From contig JAHCBB010000002.1 in the NCBI GenBank assembly GCA_019634635.1, positions 243,526-307,525 on the forward strand: DNA of 64,000 bases, in the 5' to 3' direction. Made by a program: the position numbers and the translations under genes. The notes below the pieces were generated by a model. The model did no database searches, was not told the origin of the DNA, and saw nothing but the letters and a program-made list of their open reading frames with translations. Source of the stretch: Verrucomicrobiia bacterium (GTDB lineage Bacteria > Verrucomicrobiota > Verrucomicrobiia > Limisphaerales > UBA9464). This document shows, in pieces, positions 15,527-24,141 of this stretch (its first letter is position 1; each line of letters begins with the position of its first letter).

Positions 15527-18423
15527 GGTGTGCCTGCAGAATCCCCGGGGTGTGCCCCCGAAGGCAAATGGATTCCAGGCGATGCGGAGGCGGCACCCAC
15601 CGCCTCGACGCACCGCGGGCAAAGTTGGGGATGCGACGGCGCCACGCCAACGTCGGGCTCCCAGTGCCAGCAGCGTCCGCACTTGCGCCGTCCGGCCTCC
15701 GCCGCCGGTTGGACGTGCACCGTGACTTCCGTCGCCTCCGTGAGTTCGATGGCCGAGACGTTCAGGATCTCGCGCAGCACACCGGCGTGGTCGCGCGCGG
15801 ACCCGAACGCGGACCCCGGGAGACCCACGTGGAGAACGGCATCCAGGGACTTGCCAATCTGCCCGGCCTGACGCGCCCGCTCCAGATCTCCCAGCACGCG
15901 CTCGCGCAGGGACAGCAAGGGCGGCAGGAGGGGTTCCTCCTCCGCCGATCCGGGCTGCCACACCGAAAGATGCACGGAATCCGTCCCACGCCCCGGAATG
16001 TGCTCCCAAGCCTCCTCCGCGGTGAACACCAGGATGGGGGAGAGCATCTGGCAGAGCCGTGTCACCAGATGGTGGAGCGCCGTCTGCGTGCTGCGGCGGC
16101 GCAAGGAGCCGGCAGGATCCGTGTACAGCCGGTCCTTCACCACATCGTGGTACAGCGCACTCAACTGCACGGCGATGAACTGCGAGAGCCGTTGGTAGAC
16201 GACGTGGAATTCGTGCGCCTCGTAGGCGGCAGCCACCCCGGCCTCCAGGGCGGAGAAGCCGGACAGGATCCACCGATCCAGGGGCGTCATCCGATCGGGT
16301 GTCACCTCGTGCCGCCCGGGGTCGAAGTCGTACAGGTTGCTCAACTGGTATCGCAGCGTGTTCCGGATGAGGCGGTAGGTCTCGCCGACCTTCTTCAAAC
16401 GCTCTTCGCTCACTTCAATGTCATTGCGGTAGTCCTGCGAGGCGACCCACAGGCGCAGCACATCGGCTCCGTGCTCCCGGAGGTAGCGATCCGCCGTCTG
16501 AGGCTTCTCGTAGCCGCCGGCACCCTGCTTTGATTTCGAGATCTTGATGCGGTCCGCGTCCACCATGAAGCCGTGGGTCAGCACGGTGTGGTAGGGCGGC
16601 GCGCCGTTGCCGGCGAGCGACAGCAGCAGGGAGGACTGGAACCAGCCGCGATGCTGGTCGGAGCCCTCGAGATACATGTCGGCCTGCCAGCGCCGGACCG
16701 GATCCGCGGCGGCATCGCCCGTGTGGGCCAGTTCAGGACGCCGCATCAGCACGGCGCGCGATGAACTCCCGGAGTCAATCCAGACGTCCAGGGTGTCGAG
16801 ACCCTTTCGCGCGGCCTCCGGGCCGGTCCAGCCGTCCGGACGGCATTGCGCCCACAGTGCGTCCACCGGGGTGGCGAACCACACATTGCTCCCGTGCTCT
16901 CCAATGAGGGCGGCCGCCTTTCGAACGATGGTGGCGTTGAGCACCGGTTCACCCTGGGCATCGTAAAACGCCGGGATCGGCACGCCCCACGATCGCTGAC
17001 GGGAGATGCACCAGTCGGGACGGGTCATCACCGCACCCTGGATGCGGTTGCGTCCCCAGTCCGGAACCCAGTTCACGCGCCCGATCGCCTCCAATGCCCG
17101 CTGCCGGAAGGAAACCCCGGCAACCTCATGATCCACGCGGATGAACCACTGGTCCACCGCCCGGAAGATGATGGGCGTCTTCGAGCGCCAGCAGTGGGGG
17201 TAGCTGTGGCGATACTCCTCGCGGAACACCAGTGCGCTTCGCTCGACGAGGAGTGCCAGTACGGCGTCATTGGCTTCGGAGCGATGGTGCTTCTCCAGCG
17301 TGGATTTCCCGTCGAGCGACTCCGGCAATTGCTGCCCGCGGGGCAGGTCCCGGGTCGGCGCCAGTCGGCCGTCGTCGTCCACCGGACAGTAGATCGGCAG
17401 ACCCACCTCAACGCCGAGATGATAGTCGTCCATGCCGTGGCCGGGCGCGATGTGCACGAAGCCGGTGCCGGTGTCGCTGGTGACGAACGCCGCCGGGTAC
17501 AGGCGCCCGGTGCGGTCGCAAAACGGATGTTCGTACTCCAGAGAGGCGAGTTCCTCGGCATGCACGGTGCGGACGATCTGGTAGCTCTCCCAGCCCAGCT
17601 TTTGGGAGACGGCGGCCAGCAGCGGGTTGGCAATCAGGTACGCGCCACCCTCGACCATCACGAGCGAGTAGTGGAACCCCGGGTGGAACGCCACGGCCAG
17701 ATTCGCGGGCAATGTCCAGGGGGTGGTCGTCCAGATCAGCACGAACGTGTTCGGCTCGCCCTTGAGGCGGAACCGCACATACACGCTCTGGCTGACATGA
17801 TCCGCGTATTCGACCTCCGCCTCGGCCAGCGCGGTCTTGAAGGGGATGCTCCAGTAGACCGGCTTTTTGCCCCGGTACACGAAACCCTGATCCACGAGGT
17901 CCGCGAGCAGGCTGAGTTCATCGGCCTCGTACTGCCGGTCAAGGGTCAGGTACGGATGCTCCCAATCCCCCAGCACGCCCAACCGTTTGAACTGGTCCCG
18001 CTGGGAGGCGACGAACCGCCGTGCGTACGCCTCACATTCGGTGCGAATGGTGGCGGCGTCGGCATCGGTGCGCCCGGCGGCCCGCAGTTCCTGGGTGACC
18101 TTGGACTCGATGGGCAGCCCATGGCAGTCCCATCCGGGCACATACGGCGCCTGACGCCCGCGCAGGGACTCGTGCCGGATGACCAGATCCTTGAGGATTT
18201 TGTTGAGGGCGGTGCCGATGTGGACGTCGCCATTGGCGAACGGCGGTCCGTCGTGGAGCACAAACCGGGTGGCGCCCTCCCGGGCCCGCTGGATCCGCCC
18301 GTACAAATCCTGGGCCTCCCACTGCGCGAGGCGCGCCGGTTCCCGTTGCACAAGCTGGGCCTGCATCGGGAAACAGGTGCGGGGCAGGTTGAGGGTGTTC
18401 TTGTAGTCCGGTTGGTCACTCAT
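15523..18423 (-). CDS. ileS: Isoleucyl-tRNA synthetase
   Basis: 966 residues from MSDQPDYKNTLNLP; the frame is open upstream to 19053 but nothing there resembles IleRS. It charges tRNA-Ile and edits valine. The class I motifs are HIGT (68-71) and KISKS (627-631). The C-terminal zinc site has CGRCWHW and CPRC. The tryptophan-rich WIDSGSSSRAV and SDQHRGWFQSSLL phrases are typical. Its stop overlaps the start of a DUF1080 gene. Confidence 0.97.
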   Translation of the reverse strand: MSDQPDYKNTLNLPRTCFPMQAQLVQREPARLAQWEAQDLYGRIQRAREGATRFVLHDGPPFANGDVHIGTALNKILKDLVIRHESLRGRQAPYVPGWDCHGLPIESKVTQELRAAGRTDADAATIRTECEAYARRFVASQRDQFKRLGVLGDWEHPYLTLDRQYEADELSLLADLVDQGFVYRGKKPVYWSIPFKTALAEAEVEYADHVSQSVYVRFRLKGEPNTFVLIWTTTPWTLPANLAVAFHPGFHYSLVMVEGGAYLIANPLLAAVSQKLGWESYQIVRTVHAEELASLEYEHPFCDRTGRLYPAAFVTSDTGTGFVHIAPGHGMDDYHLGVEVGLPIYCPVDDDGRLAPTRDLPRGQQLPESLDGKSTLEKHHRSEANDAVLALLVERSALVFREEYRHSYPHCWRSKTPIIFRAVDQWFIRVDHEVAGVSFRQRALEAIGRVNWVPDWGRNRIQGAVMTRPDWCISRQRSWGVPIPAFYDAQGEPVLNATIVRKAAALIGEHGSNVWFATPVDALWAQCRPDGWTGPEAARKGLDTLDVWIDSGSSSRAVLMRRPELAHTGDAAADPVRRWQADMYLEGSDQHRGWFQSSLLLSLAGNGAPPYHTVLTHGFMVDADRIKISKSKQGAGGYEKPQTADRYLREHGADVLRLWVASQDYRNDIEVSEERLKKVGETYRLIRNTLRYQLSNLYDFDPGRHEVTPDRMTPLDRWILSGFSALEAGVAAAYEAHEFHVVYQRLSQFIAVQLSALYHDVVKDRLYTDPAGSLRRRSTQTALHHLVTRLCQMLSPILVFTAEEAWEHIPGRGTDSVHLSVWQPGSAEEEPLLPPLLSLRERVLGDLERARQAGQIGKSLDAVLHVGLPGSAFGSARDHAGVLREILNVSAIELTEATEVTVHVQPAAEAGRRKCGRCWHWEPDVGVAPSHPQLCPRCVEAVGAASASPGIHLPSGAHPGDSAGTP

Positions 18424-18941
18424 CGCGTGCCTCAAAAGAGCGCGCACGCTACTGGCGCGGCTCCGGTGCGGCAAAGTCCAATTCGGACGAGGGTGGGCTC
18501 CGGCCCCGGAACGCGCACTGCGCGCGTGCCAGCCGATCGGAACTTGCCGCGCCTGCCGCGGCGTGCGGTCCGATGGTCCATGCCCTTGTCGGGGCCTTGC
18601 GGAAGCATGGGTGCGACCGGGGCCGATGGAAGATCCGCGGGCGCCCGGGACGCCGGAATCACCAGCGCATCTGATACAGATTCGGACCTGCGGGCGGAGC
18701 GGGGTCGGTGACGCGGAAGGTGCTGTTGGTCGTTTCGAGCAGGAAATCGGGTACGGGGGACCAGTGGACCAAATCCGGCGACCGCCAGAGGACCGGGGAG
18801 ATCCCGGCGGGGGCGTTTGCGGTGAGGCGGTGCAGGCCGGGGGCCGGGGGGCCGGGCGCCATCCGCACAAAGGGCGCGTCGGGCACCACGACTTCGAACA
18901 GGCCGGCCACCTGGGCGGGCGTTTTCCCGATGAGATCCTCC

Positions 18942-18950
18942 AGATCATTT
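18942..18950. repeat. Target-site duplication, left copy
   Basis: AGATCATTT directly abuts the left end of the IS4-family element; the identical 9 bp follow the right end at 20383-20391. Confidence 0.92.
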
Positions 18951-20382
18951 CACAGCCATCCCATAGGGAGGCGTTTACAAATGGGATAGGTTCGGAATCC
19001 ATTGGAATTCCGTTACGGCAGAGGAAAATGACTTTAAGGATTACATCAGTCAATCCAGCGGGGCATTTCCGGCGTCGTGCTGTCCCACAGCTTCAACAGA
19101 ATTGTGGGAAAAAGCCTTGTTCCGGCCGCGCCAAGTTGCGGTAACTGCCCCGGGCTGTCCCATAGCGCCCTAAAATTTCCGGCAGATCCAGCGTTTGCCA
19201 TATTTGAGAGCGCACCAAGGCAAAAAGCCTCACAAAGCTGTGCGTCCATTCATGCGCCCAAGCCAGGTATCTCAACAACAAATGAACCAGTAACGCCGTC
19301 CAGACCTGCCAGCGGATTGCATTGGCGCTATACCCGATCAGGTCACAGAGCTTGAGCGTCTGCTTCAGTTGTTTGAAGAACACCTCGATCTCCCACCGTG
19401 CCTTGTACAACGCGACCACCGTGCTCGCGGCCCACCTCAGTTCGTTGGTCAGAAAGACCATCTCCCGTTCCTGGCCGTCCACCTCCACCAGCGCGCGGAT
19501 CCGGCGTGCGGAAAGGCCGTTGCTCAGGGCCACCCATTCGTCGGCCAGGATCTTTCCCCCTTGGGGCACCTCCCGCCGCTCCAGGACGTCGCACACCATC
19601 CCTTCCTTCCAGCGCGTCACCCAGACCACCTCCCGATCGGAAAGGTCCTTGAGGTGCTTCCGATCGACATACGCACGGTCGAAAACCACCACTTCCCCTG
19701 TTTTCAGGCCCGCGCACAGCTCTCGAGCCCGGCCGGCATCCGATTCCCGGGCGGTGTCCACCACCACGTAACCCGGCAACAGCGACTGAAAATTGAGGCG
19801 CACATGGGCTTTGGCGGCGGCCTTGCGCCGCCGGTGCTGAGCCCAGGGCATGCAGTTGGCCACCAGTTCAATCGTGGTCGAGTCCACCAGATGGATCGTC
19901 GCCTTGAATCGCCTCAGGCGCCCCGACAGCCGCCGTCCCCCGAAACCCGGACTCTGCTCGCGCAAATGCTCCAGGGTGCGCCAAAACAGATCCTCCGCCA
20001 TCTTGCTGGGCCGCTCCTGATTGGCGTGCGAGAGGGTGTTGCGGTGTGGAGGGGTGGCCCCGCGGATGGCGGACAAGGGGCCGGAGTAGAGCTGCAGCGC
20101 ATCGCACAGGTCATTGAGACCGAATGCATGGCTTAGCTTTCCATAGATCAGGGCCACCACATGGCTCCAGTGACTAAAGGTTCGGGCCTTGCTCTCCGCC
20201 CGGTGCTCCCTGGCCAAGGACGCCACCAAGTGCGGCGGAATCAGTTTGCAAAGCTGGCCGAGAATCGTGAACTTGCTGCGGGCTGAGTTGAGATGTTTTT
20301 TCATTCACGGACAGGCTGCGTCGCCCGCCCGCAAAACGTCAACTCAGCCTTTTTCCACCCCATTTCCTATGGGATGGCTGTG
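18951..20382 (-). mobile_element. IS4-family insertion sequence, 1432 bp
   Basis: The ends are perfect 17-bp terminal inverted repeats CACAGCCATCCCATAGG (18951-18967 and the reverse complement at 20366-20382), flanked by a 9-bp direct duplication. A single transposase gene is carried on the minus strand. The length, IR and target duplication are all within the IS4-family range. The element is intact and appears recent because the duplication is exact. The right IR supplies the TAG that now ends the upstream piece of the disrupted gene. Confidence 0.93.
19093..20304 (-). CDS. IS4-family DDE transposase
   Basis: 403 residues. An N-terminal DUF4372-type region (FTILGQLCKLIPPHLVASLA) precedes an RNase-H-like DDE core: first Asp in HLVDSTTIEL, second in VVVFDRAYVD, and the Glu in the IS4 signature Y-(2)-R-(3)-E-(6)-K, read here as YKARWEIEVFFKQLK. 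It ends 142 bp inside the left end and starts 78 bp inside the right end. No frameshift or stop is seen, so the element could be active. Confidence 0.93.
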   Translation of the reverse strand: MKKHLNSARSKFTILGQLCKLIPPHLVASLAREHRAESKARTFSHWSHVVALIYGKLSHAFGLNDLCDALQLYSGPLSAIRGATPPHRNTLSHANQERPSKMAEDLFWRTLEHLREQSPGFGGRRLSGRLRRFKATIHLVDSTTIELVANCMPWAQHRRRKAAAKAHVRLNFQSLLPGYVVVDTARESDAGRARELCAGLKTGEVVVFDRAYVDRKHLKDLSDREVVWVTRWKEGMVCDVLERREVPQGGKILADEWVALSNGLSARRIRALVEVDGQEREMVFLTNELRWAASTVVALYKARWEIEVFFKQLKQTLKLCDLIGYSANAIRWQVWTALLVHLLLRYLAWAHEWTHSFVRLFALVRSQIWQTLDLPEILGRYGTARGSYRNLARPEQGFFPQFC

Positions 20383-20391
20383 AGATCATTT
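20383..20391. repeat. Target-site duplication, right copy
   Basis: AGATCATTT follows the right inverted repeat and matches the left copy exactly. Confidence 0.92.
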
Positions 20392-22562
20392 CGAAGCAAA
20401 CGCTCGGCGGCCAGATCGGCCTGCAAACCGTTCTGCGCGCGGGCGGCGAGGACATCCAACACCGCCTTCAGGTCGCTGATCATTGCGCGGGTGATGACCA
20501 CCGAATCCGCCCGGGCCGAAAGCAGCGCGAGCACCGCCGGCTGAAACGCCAGGGCGACGCCAAGGGCGTCATTCATCAACGCAGGATCGGCGACCAGAAT
20601 GTCCCGCACTTCACGGGAGTGCCGCCAATAAAGCTCAGCCAGCCGGGCTCCGCCCGAGGTGCCATTGAACAGGGACTCCAGGGCGTGGAAGCTTGCCAGG
20701 GAAATGGATGGGCCCTCAGCCGCATTTCTGGCCAGGGCCGTGGGCTGGGTCGCAAAGGAAATTCCCGCGAACCAGGCAAACAGGCAACGGTTGTGGATGA
20801 GGGCGATCGCGGCCTCCGGAAGGTCTCCAGCCCGGGCCGTATAGCGGCCCTTGGCACCCACACTTAACTCCACGTCCTTGCATCCGGATCTGACCCCGTG
20901 GTCCTGGATCGGCCGTTCGTCAAACGCGCTGAACCAGCGGACCCGCAGATTGCGGACATAGTCCTCCTGCCCGTTGGAGAAGCGGGCCTGCAGACAAAAC
21001 GTCACCCATGCATTGTCAGAGTCGCTGCTGGGCGCCTGGTAATTTGGGCGGAAGAAGATGGATTGGATGGTGGAAAAGGCGGGCTGCAATTCCGTCCGCA
21101 ACATTTCCCGTGCGGCATCCGACAACGTGATGGTGAAGGTGCGGGCTGGATAGGGGACGGAGATCAGGGTGAACCAGGAGGCATCGAATTCCGTGTTTTC
21201 ATAACGCAGGTCCGCAAGCAGCGCGGCGATCGCTGCGCCGGAGGCGTTGAGGTTCAAGGTGCAGGTGACGCTCCCTTCAGTGATGGTGGCGGTGCCAAAA
21301 AACCGGCCGTCAAAATGGAGGCTGATGCCGGTACCGTCCGCTGCGCTGGCCGAAAAGGTCGCGGTGGGCAGTGCGGAGATGGTGCGAAACGAGAATCGGT
21401 CCACTCCCCTCACGAATCCGGAGGTGATCGCCACCACCAGGCTTCCTCCGTTCAGACTGCCTTCCGGTGCCGCGACGGACGCGTTCGGGGCGATGGCGAA
21501 GCCGTTGGGTGCCCCAGCCCGCCCAAATTGGTACTCCAAGGCTCCGCCCCCCAGATTGAGGCTTTCCACACGGGACCGGCCGGTCACGACGTATGCCTGC
21601 CCGGCACGGGGGCGGTCGCCACCCGGACCGGAGCGGTTTCGCGCGGACAACAGCAGGTCCTGGACCCCGTCTCCATTGACATCCCCCGCAACCGGTCCCC
21701 CGTTCAGGGAAAAACCCGGGGTGGTCAGGGTCATGTCGGCGCCGGTCGGACCCTCCAAGGCCATGTCCAGGGTGGCGGGGAAAGCGTCGGGCGGCTTGCG
21801 CCCCAGCACCACGCTCACCCGATTCCCCGCGTCCACCCGGTAGCCGAGCAGCAGATCCTCCACGCCGTCCCCGTTGAGGTCCCCGGTCGCCACCTTGTTG
21901 TCTCCGCCCAGCGGGCCCCGGCCGCCGTTCACTCCGTAGAGTGTGACCGTTGCCCCGGCGGTCCCGCCAACGGCGAGGTCCAAAATTGCGGGAAAATTCA
22001 TCCGTCCGGCCACGATTTAGACCTCCCCGGCGTTCGATCGCAGCCCGCCCGGGCCATCCGCGAGACGGGCGGCCAGAATGAGGTCGCCCAAACCGTCGCC
22101 GGTCACATCGGCGGCTTGCAGTGCGTTGTCCCGGGAAAGTTGATCGCCGGAGTCGGCCCCGGAAATCCGCACATCCGCCTCTGGGCCCGCCAGTCCGGCC
22201 AGGTCCACCAGGGGCGGGAAATTGGGCCTTCCGAAAAGGATGTAGACCTCGCCACGATTGTCGTTGACCCCGAGCGCGGGGCCTTCCGCGCGTGAGGCGC
22301 CCAGCACGAGGTCCAGTTTCCCATCTCCGTTGAGATCCCAAAGACCCAAAGCAGGAATGCGGCGCGACAGGGCGTGGTGGACATGCGAATGAGCCGTTTA
22401 ATGGTCTGGGTCTGGCCGCCAGGACACGGGGGGAGCGTATCGAAGGGGGTGCCATCCCGTTATGGAAAAATGAACCCATCGTCGGGATCCCATGCACTGC
22501 TCCATTCACTGAACGCCGACCGCGCGCTCTCTCGTGAATCCGGTGGCTGCCGCCACCGTCGT

Positions 22563-24065
22563 TCAGCCGGAGGGACGGTGAACGCCGGTTCCCGTGCCGA
22601 TGGTCGCAGCGACGGCGGCGAAAAGCACAAATTGAAATGCCACCGCCGGAATTTGGAGGGGAAATTCGAACGCCGCCTGCAGGAGCAACCCCGCGATCGC
22701 CAGCACCAGCAGCGCCGCAAACTCCCGCGGAACCCGGAGTCCGCGGGTGGATCCGCGCAGAACCGCGAGGAGCACCACCATCAATCCGGCAAGAGCCAGG
22801 CCGCCCAGCCCCAGCGTGATGCGGATCTCCATCCAGTCATTGTGTGCATACGTCAGCCATCGGTCCTCGGGACCCGCGCGATACAGCGCCGACAGCCCGC
22901 CGAAGGACCCCGCCCCGGTTCCCAGCCACCCGGCATCGGCGGCCATCCGGCGCGCGATCTCCTGCACATCGGCACGATTCCCGACGGCGTCGGCGAAACG
23001 GGCGTCAAACCGGGTGCCCACCGGGGTGCCCGCGAGGATCGCCGCCACCCCGAGGAGCACCGCGAGTCCGGCCGCTCCCAGCCCGCGGCGGAGGCGTCCT
23101 TCGGGCCATCGCCCCGCGGCGAAGACCAGCAGGACCGCCCCCATCAATCCCAGGGCGACCAGGGCGCCGCTGCGCCCTCCGGACAGGAACGGACACAGGA
23201 TCATCAGTCCCGTGGCCGGCAGCAGCATGACGGATGCGTCATCCCCGATGCGATGGGAGGCTCCGGAACGTCGCAGCGCCTCGTGGCGCAGGGTCCACCA
23301 GAATCCGAGGGCAACGGGCCAGATCAGGTTGAAGTAGGCCGCGCCGGCGGCCCGGACAGGGAACGGCCCCCAGATCTGGTCGGCCGTGTTGGGACCGGCC
23401 GGATGCCGCTGCCACGGAACCAGCGACCGGAGCATCCAGAGCAGGCGATCCGATCCTTCCCACCGCTGCGCAATGCTCGCCACGGCGAGGACGGCGCTGC
23501 TGGCACACAGGGTCCAGAGCAGGCGGCGCAGCCGCGCCGGCGGAAACGAGGGCGGTGAACTGGAGTGGCGCTCGCGGCGGGACCGTCCCAGCAGCCAGTC
23601 CCGCGCCGCCCAGAAGGTCAGCGAGAGCGCCAGCACGGCCAGCAGGGTGCGAAGCGTCGCCGGGGCGTCGTAGGTCGTGGGAAGCCACGACGTCGGCGTC
23701 CGGGCCGAATAGTCCAGATCCACGCCACTCAGCCCCATCCGAAGCGTGGCCCGCGGGTTCAACCAGCCAATCAGCAGGAAATCTGCGAGCAGCAATTGGA
23801 CGACTGCCAGTCCCCGAAGGGCCCAGCGTCCGGCCGGCCTGGGCGTCCACCAGCGCTCCGGGCTGAAGTCGTGCTGGAGACGCACCAGCTGCTTGCCCAG
23901 CAGGAGCACGCCGAGGAGTCCTCCGGCTCCGTATAGGACGGCGCGGGACCACGGAACCGTCCCCCCAAACGCCCACGGGGCCCAGACCGTCATGCCGAGC
24001 AGCACGGCCCCGGACACCGCATCCAGGGCGTGGTGCAACGGCGGCGTGCGTACTCCGGTGTCCAT
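22563..24065 (-). CDS. O-antigen ligase/polymerase family membrane protein
   Basis: 500 residues from MDTGVRTPPLHHALD (an in-frame ATG at 24101 would add 12 residues). About ten to twelve hydrophobic segments are visible. The Wzy_C-like periplasmic region contains GTGAGSFGGLSALYR and YAHNDWMEIRITLG, the usual core of O-antigen ligases and polymerases. Expected to join or polymerise glycans at the outer face of the inner membrane. No glycosyltransferase cluster surrounds it, so its glycan is unknown. The next gene upstream on the strand is the M13 peptidase, 76 bp away. Confidence 0.85.
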   Translation of the reverse strand: MDTGVRTPPLHHALDAVSGAVLLGMTVWAPWAFGGTVPWSRAVLYGAGGLLGVLLLGKQLVRLQHDFSPERWWTPRPAGRWALRGLAVVQLLLADFLLIGWLNPRATLRMGLSGVDLDYSARTPTSWLPTTYDAPATLRTLLAVLALSLTFWAARDWLLGRSRRERHSSSPPSFPPARLRRLLWTLCASSAVLAVASIAQRWEGSDRLLWMLRSLVPWQRHPAGPNTADQIWGPFPVRAAGAAYFNLIWPVALGFWWTLRHEALRRSGASHRIGDDASVMLLPATGLMILCPFLSGGRSGALVALGLMGAVLLVFAAGRWPEGRLRRGLGAAGLAVLLGVAAILAGTPVGTRFDARFADAVGNRADVQEIARRMAADAGWLGTGAGSFGGLSALYRAGPEDRWLTYAHNDWMEIRITLGLGGLALAGLMVVLLAVLRGSTRGLRVPREFAALLVLAIAGLLLQAAFEFPLQIPAVAFQFVLFAAVAATIGTGTGVHRPSG

Positions 24066-24141
24066 GCAAGGGGCGCATTGAGCCGACCGCCCCCCCGTCA
24101 ACGCAAGCCGGGAGACGCCGGAGGGACCTGCCGGGACGCAC

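Larger units (their letters stand above)
18659..22349 (-). pseudogene. FG-GAP repeat surface protein, disrupted by an IS and by a nonsense codon
   Basis: Three open pieces in one minus-strand reading form one ancestral protein. Piece 1 (22349-22017) has calcium-loop FG-GAP repeats (DLNGDGKLD, DVTGDGLGD) and ends SNAGEV at a TAA (22019-22017). Piece 2 (22016-20383) continues in the same frame as IVAGRMNFPA with two more loops (DLNGDGVED, DVNGDGVQD) and a helical region. The stop replaces the Tyr expected in GEVYI-V-GR, by comparison with GEVYILFGR one repeat earlier. The IS sits after LLRNDL; removing it with one 9-bp duplication joins L to EDLIGKTPAQVAGLF in frame, and piece 3 (18950-18659) ends NLYQMRW. 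The 5' end is uncertain because an in-frame TAA lies just upstream of HHALSRRIPALG. Probably a former secreted or surface adhesin-like protein. Confidence 0.85.

Noticed and set aside
15523..19053. 1176-residue isoleucyl-tRNA synthetase with a long N-terminal extension
   Set aside because: The synthetase family begins at 18423 (MSDQPDYKNTL). Upstream reading runs through intergenic DNA, the 3' end of the pseudogene in the wrong frame and the IS end.
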